A stretch of DNA of 64,000 nucleotides from Novipirellula galeiformis (GTDB lineage Bacteria > Planctomycetota > Planctomycetia > Pirellulales > Pirellulaceae), in NCBI RefSeq assembly GCF_007860095.1, contig NZ_SJPT01000001.1, forward strand, positions 572,212 through 636,211, in the 5' to 3' direction. The notes under the pieces were generated by a model that made no database searches, was not told where the DNA came from, and saw nothing but the letters and a program-made list of their open reading frames with translations. Made by a program: the position numbers and the translations under genes. Positions 9,623-16,734 of this stretch are shown here, one piece after another (the stretch's first letter is position 1; the number at the start of each line of letters is the position of its first letter).

Positions 9623-10405
9623 ATGCAGGCGAGATTAATCGAGTTAGCAGCGGGCGGTCCGGCTGAGAATATGGCGATTGATCAAGCGCTCCTGGAATCC
9701 GTCCACTGCAACGCGGTTCCGACGTTACGTCTCTACACGTGGTCTGAGCCAACGGTTTCGCTGGGGTACTTCCAAAAGGCAACGGATCGTCGGACGCACC
9801 TGCCAAGTTCGACATCGGCGTTCGTGCGTCGCGCTACCGGCGGCGGGGCGATCGTTCATCACCACGAATTGACCTATAGCTTTGTTTGGCCTTTGCAGTA
9901 CGCGTCGATGGGCGCCAAGGCAGGGCTGTATCAACAGACGCATCAAGCGATCGTGGAATCACTTCGATCGTTTGGCGTCCAAGCGACACGCTTTGGCGAT
10001 GGGGGGAACGCGTCGGTCGCGGGCACCTGCGACTCCGCCACGCAGACCCCTGGCGCCTCGTCGGGCGATCCCTTTCTTTGTTTTCAGCGACGCACCGAAG
10101 AAGACCTAATCGTCAGCGGGTACAAGGTCGTCGGCAGCGCTCAACGGACCGGTCGAAACGCGGTTTTACAACACGGCAGTATCCTGCTCGACGTGACTCC
10201 GTTCGCCCCCGAGCTCCCTGGCATTGTGAACTTAACGTCACGAGTCATCGCCCTCGATCAGCTCGCTGTGGCGTTGGCGGAGGCAATGGCGAGCGTTTTT
10301 AAGCTTGAATTTGAAAAATTTTCCCTCGATGCGGAAGTGCAGCAAAGGGCACGCGAGGTCGTTCGAGAGCGGTTTGGGCAGCAAAGTTGGAACGAAAAAC
10401 GCTGA
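9623..10405 (+). CDS. Lipoate-protein ligase A family protein (lipoyl/octanoyl transferase)
   Basis: A protein of about 260 residues from the biotin/lipoate ligase fold family. Visible family marks are NMAIDQALLE at the N-terminus, the RRATGGGAIVHHHE glycine-rich loop, and SGYKVVGSAQRTGRNAVLQHGSILL with the conserved lysine that contacts the lipoyl adenylate. There is no separate C-terminal accessory domain, so it may act as an octanoyl transferase of LipM type or a LplA large-domain enzyme. The position directly after gcvH suggests that it lipoylates GcvH. The ATG at 9623 was chosen; an in-frame GTG at 9605 would add six residues. Confidence 0.9.
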   Translation: MQARLIELAAGGPAENMAIDQALLESVHCNAVPTLRLYTWSEPTVSLGYFQKATDRRTHLPSSTSAFVRRATGGGAIVHHHELTYSFVWPLQYASMGAKAGLYQQTHQAIVESLRSFGVQATRFGDGGNASVAGTCDSATQTPGASSGDPFLCFQRRTEEDLIVSGYKVVGSAQRTGRNAVLQHGSILLDVTPFAPELPGIVNLTSRVIALDQLAVALAEAMASVFKLEFEKFSLDAEVQQRAREVVRERFGQQSWNEKR

Positions 10406-10825
10406 ATCTAGTGTTTGAGGTCACTGCGGCATCCCCCAGTGGGGGTGGGTTTTGCCCGGCTGGGTATTAAAATAGACGCAAAGGCGTCCGGACTTGCACT
10501 AAAACGCAAATACAGGCATTCTGCTGACCTTGAAACTGCTTAGAATCAGGCTTAGCGAATTGATTCGGACGCTTGAGGGCGGAAGCCTCAAGCAGAGAAA
10601 GCCATCTTCCTGTAATTTTAAACAGTTCTTGATCAGGAAACGGATTGATCAGGATTAGCCTGCAGTGGCGTCGAGAGGGAGGGGGATTCAATTTCCGGCT
10701 CTGTCCTGACGTGCGGTGCGGAGTTTTATGCCTGGGGACCCGAGCGTTCCAAGGTGATTGTGGGCTGAAGAGGTTGGTGAATTCGTCTGCAACGTGGGTG
10801 TCAGCCATCGTGAAAGAGGTGCTTC
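10406..10825. other. Gene-free region, with a GC hairpin after the lipoate ligase
   Basis: This 420-base region has no supported gene. Near its start CCCCC (10433-10437) pairs with GGGGG (10441-10445) across a 3-base loop, 28 bases after the ligase stop; the following GTGGGTTTTG is only weakly T-rich, so it is a possible terminator at best. The far end should contain the promoter for the FHA-sigma-anti-sigma operon, preceded by an AGAGGTG ribosome binding site just before 10826. Confidence 0.55.
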
Positions 10826-11512
10826 ATGAAAGTAATGTTGAAAGTTTTGACGGGAAGTCACTCTGGCAAAGAGATTGCGGTTGCCAGTGAGAAGTTTTTG
10901 ATTGGCCGAAGCGACTCGTGTTCCCTACGTCCCAAGAGCGAATCCGTTAGCCGCAAGCATTGCATTATCGTCCTGAAAGAGGGACGCGTTCTCGTCCAGG
11001 ATTTGAAAAGTCGCAATGGCACGTTGGTCAACGGCAAGCGATTGCCCACCGACATGGCGAAGGTTCTCAAACCGGGCGACAAGTTGACGATCGGCAAGTT
11101 GGAATTTGAAGTCTTGATTGAGCACGGCTTGCAGGCGGCTAAGAAACCGCAGGTTGCCAATGTGGAAGACGCGGCCGCACGTGTCGTTCAAGCAGGTTCA
11201 GGGGACAGCAAATTCGAAGAGGTTGATGTCAATTCGTGGTTGGACGAGGCTGACCAGATTGATCGGGTGCGCAAGATCTCGGATCCTGAGACACGCCAAC
11301 TCCGGCTCGACAATCCTGCGGAAGCCAAGAGTGATACGGACTCCGATAGCACCGAGCTTTCGGTCAACGACGAAGATCCCGCAGCGCGTAAACGCAAGAT
11401 TCCTGAAAAGCAGAAGCCACAAAAGCTGCCCGAAGGATTGAAGAAGAATATGAAAGAGAACTCGCGTGACGCTGCCGACGATGCACTCAAGCGATTCTTT
11501 AGTGGTCGTTAG
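10826..11512 (+). CDS. FHA-domain protein
   Basis: A 228-residue cytoplasmic protein with an N-terminal forkhead-associated domain (roughly residues 4-95), which binds phosphothreonine peptides. The conserved FHA residues are all visible: GRSDSC in the first loop, SVSRKHC in the second, and LKSRNGTLVNG in the third. The C-terminal ~130 residues are charged and probably disordered, ending in a lysine-rich segment (KKNMKENSRD). An ECF sigma factor gene begins 3 bases after its stop, so the two are almost certainly cotranscribed. That suggests a Ser/Thr-kinase input into this sigma-factor circuit, but no kinase of that type is present here. Confidence 0.9.
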   Translation: MKVMLKVLTGSHSGKEIAVASEKFLIGRSDSCSLRPKSESVSRKHCIIVLKEGRVLVQDLKSRNGTLVNGKRLPTDMAKVLKPGDKLTIGKLEFEVLIEHGLQAAKKPQVANVEDAAARVVQAGSGDSKFEEVDVNSWLDEADQIDRVRKISDPETRQLRLDNPAEAKSDTDSDSTELSVNDEDPAARKRKIPEKQKPQKLPEGLKKNMKENSRDAADDALKRFFSGR

Positions 11513-11515
11513 GAA

Positions 11516-12142
11516 ATGGGGATGGAAGAATCGACTGCGTTTCTAATCGAACGTCATCGTCAGAACGACCCCGCTGCGTTTGAAAAGCTGGTGGGGCGAT
11601 ACCATTCGCTCGTCTTTGGCGTCTGTATGCGGTTCATGCGTCATCGCCAAGACGCCGAGGACATGACCCAAGAAACCTTTTCGCGCTTAGCTCGCTATTT
11701 GGGACGCTGGGATTCCAAACGCCCCATTGAACCTTGGTTGGTGACGATCGCAGGAAATCGCTGTCGCACCCTACTCTCGCGGCATCGCCACGAAGTGGTC
11801 ACCGGGATCCCCGTCGAGCCCGCGGTCGATCGGGTGAGTGAGAAGATCGCAGCGGATTCGTTGCGTGAAGAGGTTCGGTTGGCGCTCGCCACTCAGCCCA
11901 AAAACCATCGACGTGCGTTTGAGCTATTTCATGAGCAATCGCTGAGCTATGCCGAGATCGCCGAACATCTGGGCTGTCCCGTTGGGACGGCGAAGACTTG
12001 GGTGCATCGAGCCCGATTGGTGATTATGGACGAGTTGCTCAAACGCGAGGTGGTGGTCGTCAACAACCCTCCTGCAAGAATGGCGAAGCTGTCCCACCTC
12101 GACTCCGCCAAGACATTTGTTCGTTCAGAGGATCAAGTATGA
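11516..12142 (+). CDS. ECF-type RNA polymerase sigma factor
   Basis: A 208-residue sigma-70 family extracytoplasmic-function factor. Region 2 spans roughly residues 20-85 (VCMRFMRHRQDAEDMTQETF, then PWLVTIAGNRCRTLLSR). Region 4 spans roughly 120-180 and carries the helix-turn-helix LSYAEIAEHLGCPVGTAKTWVHRAR. Regions 3 and 1.1 are absent, as expected for this class. It follows the FHA gene after 3 bases. Its stop overlaps the ATG of a zinc-binding anti-sigma factor, so stoichiometric co-expression is likely. The target promoter is unknown. Confidence 0.95.
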   Translation: MGMEESTAFLIERHRQNDPAAFEKLVGRYHSLVFGVCMRFMRHRQDAEDMTQETFSRLARYLGRWDSKRPIEPWLVTIAGNRCRTLLSRHRHEVVTGIPVEPAVDRVSEKIAADSLREEVRLALATQPKNHRRAFELFHEQSLSYAEIAEHLGCPVGTAKTWVHRARLVIMDELLKREVVVVNNPPARMAKLSHLDSAKTFVRSEDQV

Positions 12143-12684
12143 CTTGCGACGAATTCATGGCGACCCTTCAGGATCAGCTTGACCAGCAAGAATCGTTGTT
12201 GGATCATCGGGGGCTTCAACTGCACGCATCGCAGTGTGAACAATGTCGAGGGCGATGGATCGCTTGGCAACAAATTGCGACGGTGCTGCCGACGCATTCG
12301 CTGCACCGTCACCCCGTCTCCACCCGCCGGCTTGGGCATCGCAACGTGATGCTGGGGGCGATCTTGGCGATGGCGGCTTCGTTGTTGGTTGCGTTTCTTG
12401 TTCCCCGTTCCCCCGAGCCAGCGATCGCGGTCGTCGCAGCCGCGTCGTCACCACGTGCTCCCGAGCGTGCGGTGGTGCCGATGAACGCGAGGCCGATGAA
12501 CTCTGTTGAAAACGCAACGTATTTATTGCAGACCAATCCCGCCGTATGGCTTCAGGATGTCCAACAGCGAGATTGGTTGGGCAACACGATGCCAACCGTG
12601 CGGTCGTTTGGGGAGGGGGTCGCACCGATTGGCCGTTCTCTGTTGCGAGCCGTCACGCTGTTGACGACTTCGGGAAATGGCTAG
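12139..12684 (+). CDS. Membrane-anchored zinc-binding anti-sigma factor
   Basis: A 181-residue protein whose ATG overlaps the sigma-factor stop in an ATGA. The N-terminal domain has the zinc-binding anti-sigma signature H-x3-C-x2-C (His29, Cys33, Cys36, in HASQCEQC). One transmembrane helix follows (roughly residues 68-90, LGAILAMAASLLVAFLVP), leaving a short alanine-rich extracytoplasmic tail. This is the expected layout for a membrane anti-sigma factor that holds the upstream ECF sigma until a signal arrives. Longer in-frame starts exist upstream but they lie inside the sigma gene and would spoil the domain. The C-terminal part has no recognised sensor domain. Confidence 0.85.
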   Translation: MTCDEFMATLQDQLDQQESLLDHRGLQLHASQCEQCRGRWIAWQQIATVLPTHSLHRHPVSTRRLGHRNVMLGAILAMAASLLVAFLVPRSPEPAIAVVAAASSPRAPERAVVPMNARPMNSVENATYLLQTNPAVWLQDVQQRDWLGNTMPTVRSFGEGVAPIGRSLLRAVTLLTTSGNG

Positions 12685-12774
12685 CCGGTAGGTAACGTGT
12701 GATCGGTTGGGCTACCAAGAGGGATGTGTTTGGGGGCTAGTTTTTTGAGTCTTAACGACGTGGATCGATTGAAA

Positions 12775-15147
12775 ATGGAGTTGCGTCGGAAATTTGTGTT
12801 TACCTGCTTGGGCTGGCTGATTGCCCTGGGGGTCTCTCCGGCGAGTGCGGAGCAATTGTTTCAGCTTCGCAATGGTTTGACGTTGCGCGGGACCAAGGCC
12901 GAGATTGCTTCGCTGAACGCCAACGCGTTTTCGGCTGCCGCCGCCGGCGAAATCAAATTGAGTCCGATTTGGATCGTCGACGACGGTTTGACCCGCATCT
13001 ACTTTCATGGCAAAGGGATGGCCGCCGCGGAACCGGTGGACGTTCGTGATATTGAGCAATCGATCGAATTTTGGCAGCCCACGCCGCTCGGTGGAAAAGA
13101 GATCTCAGCGATTGGCAGTATTCTAGGGGTTTCGCCATTCAACGAGTTCGGGCGACGCGTGATGACCGTCCGTGGGGTCGATGGGACGCCGATACGTTTG
13201 GTCCAAGGGATCACGGAAATCAACGGTCGTTATGCCCGCGTCGAAGGGCTCAAAGGCGAAACGTCTTATGTCTGGGATATGCGTTTGGCGACCAGTTCGT
13301 TGAAATCCGATGAGCTCAAAGCAATTTTTCGTCGACGATTGGACTGGGACAGTCTCGATCAACGGCTTCAAGCCGTTCGTTTTTTTATGGAAGCGGGACG
13401 GCATGGCGACGCCATCGATATCCTTCGCGAAGCGATCGATACGTTCCCGGAAGCGGCAAAGATGCAACGTCAGGTCGTGGCCTTGACGGAGCGTCAGGCG
13501 ACTCAGTTATTGGACGAAGCAAAGTTGCGGGCGGCATCGGGGCAAGAAACATTGGCATTGGAAATCTTAGAGAAATTTCCTGTGGACCTGCTCGGCCGAG
13601 TCACGCGATTGCAAGTCGAGGATGCGACCGAAAAAATCCTTGGCACCCAGCGTCAATCGGCATCTCTGGTCGCTCAGCTTGAGACGCAGATTGCTCAGCT
13701 GAATCGGGCTCAAGAGCTTCAGCCGATTCTCGCGGAGATCAAGGCCGGGCTGTCATCGTCAACCTTAGCCCGGATGAGCGATTACATTCGTCTGGGGACG
13801 TCCGAGGCAGTGCCGCTGGAAAATCGTGTCGCGTTGGCGGTGGCCGGGTGGTTGCTCGGCAGCGGGTCGGGTGAACAGAACTTGACCGTTACGATTTCGC
13901 TTGTGAAAGTTCGTGATTTGGTGGCCGAGTATTTGGCCAGTTCGGATCCGGCGCGACGTCAAGCGATTCTCGCGGAAATGCGAAACCTCGAAGGGGCACA
14001 AGCGGAATACATCGACCGCATGTTGCCACTGTTATCTCCGCCGCTCGATTGGCCTGAAGGGTCGCAGCACGAGTCGATCCCCGGTCTGCATTGGGTCGGA
14101 GACGAAAGCGAGCAACTTGACCAACCTCCGGTGCCTCGATATGCCATTCAACTACCACCGGATTACAATCCACTCCGCGAGTATCCATGCATTTTGTCGC
14201 TGCACCCGGTGCGTGGGACGCCGATGTCGGAGATCGATTGGTGGAGCGGAGTTTACAGCGAAGAGATTCAAGCGAGATTGGGCCATGCGTCTCGTTACGG
14301 GTTTATTGTGGTTGCCCCATTGTGGACTCGTGCATCGCAAGGCGAGTACGAGTACACGTCGCGAGAACACGAACGCGTCCTGGTTTCGCTACGCGATGCG
14401 ATGCGTCGATCCTCGATCGATGCGGATCGGGTGTTTATCGCCGGGCATGGTGAAGGGGGCGCTGCGGCATGGGACATCGCTTATTCGCATCCCGATCTCT
14501 GGGCTGGCATGATTTCGATTAGTGGCGAACCGGCAAAAACGATTGCCCATTATCACCCCAACGCACCCTATGTTCCGATGTACTTGGTGATGGGCGAACG
14601 CGATGGGGCACCGACGCCGCTGGTGCGTAACGGACCGGTCATGGATGATTATGTAAAGTTTAAAAGCGATGCCATGGTCGTGATGTATCGGGGCCGAGGA
14701 CGCGAGTTTTTCTATGAAGAGATTCATCGGTTGTTCGATTGGATGCGTTTGCCTGCGCATGTTCGGAAAGAAGCTCCCACCGCGATCGACACCGTGACGA
14801 TGCGCGAAGGTGACAATTTCTTTTGGTGGTTGGAACTTGGCCCAATCAAGCCCGATGTGGCGATTGATCCGTTGATGTGGGATCAAGCCGAGCGGGTTCG
14901 CGCTGCACCGGTTTCGGCTTCCATCGGAACCGACAACCAAATTCGAGTGAACCAGGCGCCGGCCGAGCAGTTCTCGCTCTGGCTACGACCGATGCGCGAT
15001 CTCGATTTAAACAAACCGGTAACGATTCGCTATCGATCGCGGCGCGTGCTGTTTGAATTTGATGGGGCCGTCGAGACGTTGCTCGAAGACGCACGTCGGC
15101 GGGCGGACCGAAAACGCGCTTATTGGGCCGTGGTCACAGTGCCCTAA
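12775..15147 (+). CDS. Secreted protein with C-terminal alpha/beta-hydrolase domain
   Basis: A 790-residue exported protein starting at ATG 12775, which gives a clean signal peptide (KFVFTCLGWLIALGVSPASA). The first ~430 residues are beta-rich then helical, with no family I can name (EQLFQLRNGLTLRGTK marks the mature N-terminus). From about residue 450 there is an alpha/beta-hydrolase: PCILSLHPVRG, then the nucleophile elbow AGHGEGG near 555-561 in the Ser position occupied by Glu rather than Ser (G-H-G-E-G-G), so catalysis by a classical serine is doubtful. A later segment reads LVMGERDGAPTPL. The upstream ATG at 12724 would mask the signal peptide. The gene starts 90 bases after the anti-sigma gene. 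Confidence 0.75.
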   Translation: MELRRKFVFTCLGWLIALGVSPASAEQLFQLRNGLTLRGTKAEIASLNANAFSAAAAGEIKLSPIWIVDDGLTRIYFHGKGMAAAEPVDVRDIEQSIEFWQPTPLGGKEISAIGSILGVSPFNEFGRRVMTVRGVDGTPIRLVQGITEINGRYARVEGLKGETSYVWDMRLATSSLKSDELKAIFRRRLDWDSLDQRLQAVRFFMEAGRHGDAIDILREAIDTFPEAAKMQRQVVALTERQATQLLDEAKLRAASGQETLALEILEKFPVDLLGRVTRLQVEDATEKILGTQRQSASLVAQLETQIAQLNRAQELQPILAEIKAGLSSSTLARMSDYIRLGTSEAVPLENRVALAVAGWLLGSGSGEQNLTVTISLVKVRDLVAEYLASSDPARRQAILAEMRNLEGAQAEYIDRMLPLLSPPLDWPEGSQHESIPGLHWVGDESEQLDQPPVPRYAIQLPPDYNPLREYPCILSLHPVRGTPMSEIDWWSGVYSEEIQARLGHASRYGFIVVAPLWTRASQGEYEYTSREHERVLVSLRDAMRRSSIDADRVFIAGHGEGGAAAWDIAYSHPDLWAGMISISGEPAKTIAHYHPNAPYVPMYLVMGERDGAPTPLVRNGPVMDDYVKFKSDAMVVMYRGRGREFFYEEIHRLFDWMRLPAHVRKEAPTAIDTVTMREGDNFFWWLELGPIKPDVAIDPLMWDQAERVRAAPVSASIGTDNQIRVNQAPAEQFSLWLRPMRDLDLNKPVTIRYRSRRVLFEFDGAVETLLEDARRRADRKRAYWAVVTVP

Positions 15148-15579
15148 TCCGCCGCAAACCGGTGGCGTGATGCATGGGGGTGATGTGCCGGGGTGGTCCC
15201 GCGTGGGGAGCGAACGTGTGATCGCGATCCACCATCACTTCGTTCGCGATCACTCCTTCGGCGCGGCGGCGGGCGTATCGCGTCCCTCCGCAGGGCATGG
15301 TTCAGTGCCCCGTTGTTTCACGGGACTGCCATTCCACAGACCTGCCATTTCACGGGACTGTCATCTCACGGGACTGTCATTGTGCGACGCAGGGTCTCAA
15401 GGTAGGCGATGGATTGGCTAAGGGGGGGCACCCGACTCAAAGTGCCTTTTAGGTTCTTTTTTCGGGAATGGCGGACTTAGAGCGCCTAGCGGCATTCAAA
15501 TTTGAGCAGGTTTACTACCAGACTTCGCTTACAATGGCCGTGTCCCCCAAGCGTTTTATTCATTCCCGGAGCGAGTACG
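15148..15579. other. Gene-free region containing a 16-base minisatellite
   Basis: This 432-base stretch has no supported coding frame. It contains repeated CGTTCGCGATC-type words near 15220-15255, a four-copy 16-base array at 15318-15381, and the probable promoter of the following TIM-barrel gene. Confidence 0.6.
15318..15381. repeat. 16-base tandem array, four copies
   Basis: Four consecutive 16-base units occupy 15318-15333, 15334-15349, 15350-15365 and 15366-15381. The consensus is TCACGGGACTGTCATT; the second unit is the most diverged (CCACAGACCTGCCATT). It is intergenic and has no extended dyad symmetry. Confidence 0.85.
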
Positions 15580-16500
15580 GTGAAGCGACGTGACTTTTTA
15601 ACGACTCAGGCTTTGCTAGCGTCTTCGGCCCTTGCGATCGCCCCGGAAACCATGTGTCAGGCCGATTCGAACGAATTGGGAAAGTCGAATTCAAGCTCTG
15701 CGGAACCGACGAATGCCGGACAATCGGGGCGAGTTCGTCAATCGGTAATGGGATGGTGCTTCGCTGGGATCGATGCATTGACCTTGGCTGGGCACTGCAA
15801 GCGGATAGGCTTCGAAGCGATGGAGGGGATTCCGGCAAGCAGTTACGAGGCGGTGACGAAGCGAGGGCTGAAAATTGCGCTCACGGGCAGTCATGGATTC
15901 GCAAAGGGGCCACTCGATCGAGAAAATCATGCCGAAGTTGAAGCAAAGTTGCGCGCGGGAATTGATTTAGCGGTCAAGTATGGGGCTCCAAACGTCATTA
16001 CCTTTACCGGAATGGTGAAGCCGGGGATCAATGATGCGACAGCACGTCGCAACTGTTTGGAATGTTGGAAACGTGTACTACCTTATGCCGAAGAAAGGAA
16101 AGTCGGAATCGTTCTCGAACACCTTAATAGCCGAGACGATTCGCATCCCATGAAAGGCCATCCAGGTTATTGGGGGGACGATTTGCACCTTTGTGCCGAT
16201 TTGGTCAAGGAGATGGGGTCTGCTCAATTCAAATTGCTATTTGATATCTATCACGTGCAGATCATGCATGGCGATTTGATTCGAAACATTCGCCAATACC
16301 ATCCGCTGGTGGGGCATTATCACACCGCAGGAAATCCCGGTCGCGGCGAACTGGACGACAATCAAGAAATCAATTATCCCGGAGTCATCCGCGCGATCCT
16401 CCAAACGGGATACCAAGGATTCATTGCCCAAGAGTTTATTCCCACCTCCGACGATCCCATCGACTCGCTGGAAAAGGCGTTTCATCTTTGTAACGTTTGA
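15580..16500 (+). CDS. Tat-exported TIM-barrel sugar isomerase (hydroxypyruvate isomerase-like)
   Basis: A 306-residue protein of the xylose-isomerase-like TIM-barrel family. The GTG at 15580 starts a twin-arginine signal (KRRDFLTTQALLASSALAIA). The metal-binding residues of the hydroxypyruvate-isomerase type are visible: the Glu in VLEHLNSRD, the Asp in LLFDIYHVQ, the His in GHYHTAGNPGRGELDD, and the final Glu in IAQEFIP. This suggests a divalent-metal isomerase or epimerase acting on a small sugar or keto acid, here exported. An in-frame ATG at 15502 would bury the Tat motif. Hydroxypyruvate itself is unlikely to be the periplasmic substrate; the true one is unknown. Confidence 0.85.
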   Translation: MKRRDFLTTQALLASSALAIAPETMCQADSNELGKSNSSSAEPTNAGQSGRVRQSVMGWCFAGIDALTLAGHCKRIGFEAMEGIPASSYEAVTKRGLKIALTGSHGFAKGPLDRENHAEVEAKLRAGIDLAVKYGAPNVITFTGMVKPGINDATARRNCLECWKRVLPYAEERKVGIVLEHLNSRDDSHPMKGHPGYWGDDLHLCADLVKEMGSAQFKLLFDIYHVQIMHGDLIRNIRQYHPLVGHYHTAGNPGRGELDDNQEINYPGVIRAILQTGYQGFIAQEFIPTSDDPIDSLEKAFHLCNV

Positions 16501-16734
16501 TTCCAGCGGCGAGGCGATGCTCGCAAAGAACCACGGGGGCCACAAAAAATGAGGTGCCCTGAAGAAACCGCGATCCTTGAGAGGCTCGCAGGTGTCAAAT
16601 CCGAAGGTTTGACATCCAATGATGTTGTGACACGGTCCGGCGGTTTGCCTAGGGGCAATGAAGTTCGCCAGATCCATCCATTTTTATCGGTCTATTAAGT
16701 TTTGACAGGATTGAGTGAAGGCATTACTGAATCG

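Noticed and set aside
10467-10808. A 113-residue minus-strand frame in the gap before the FHA gene
   Set aside because: No domain, signal or ribosome binding site; composition is like other non-coding frames here.
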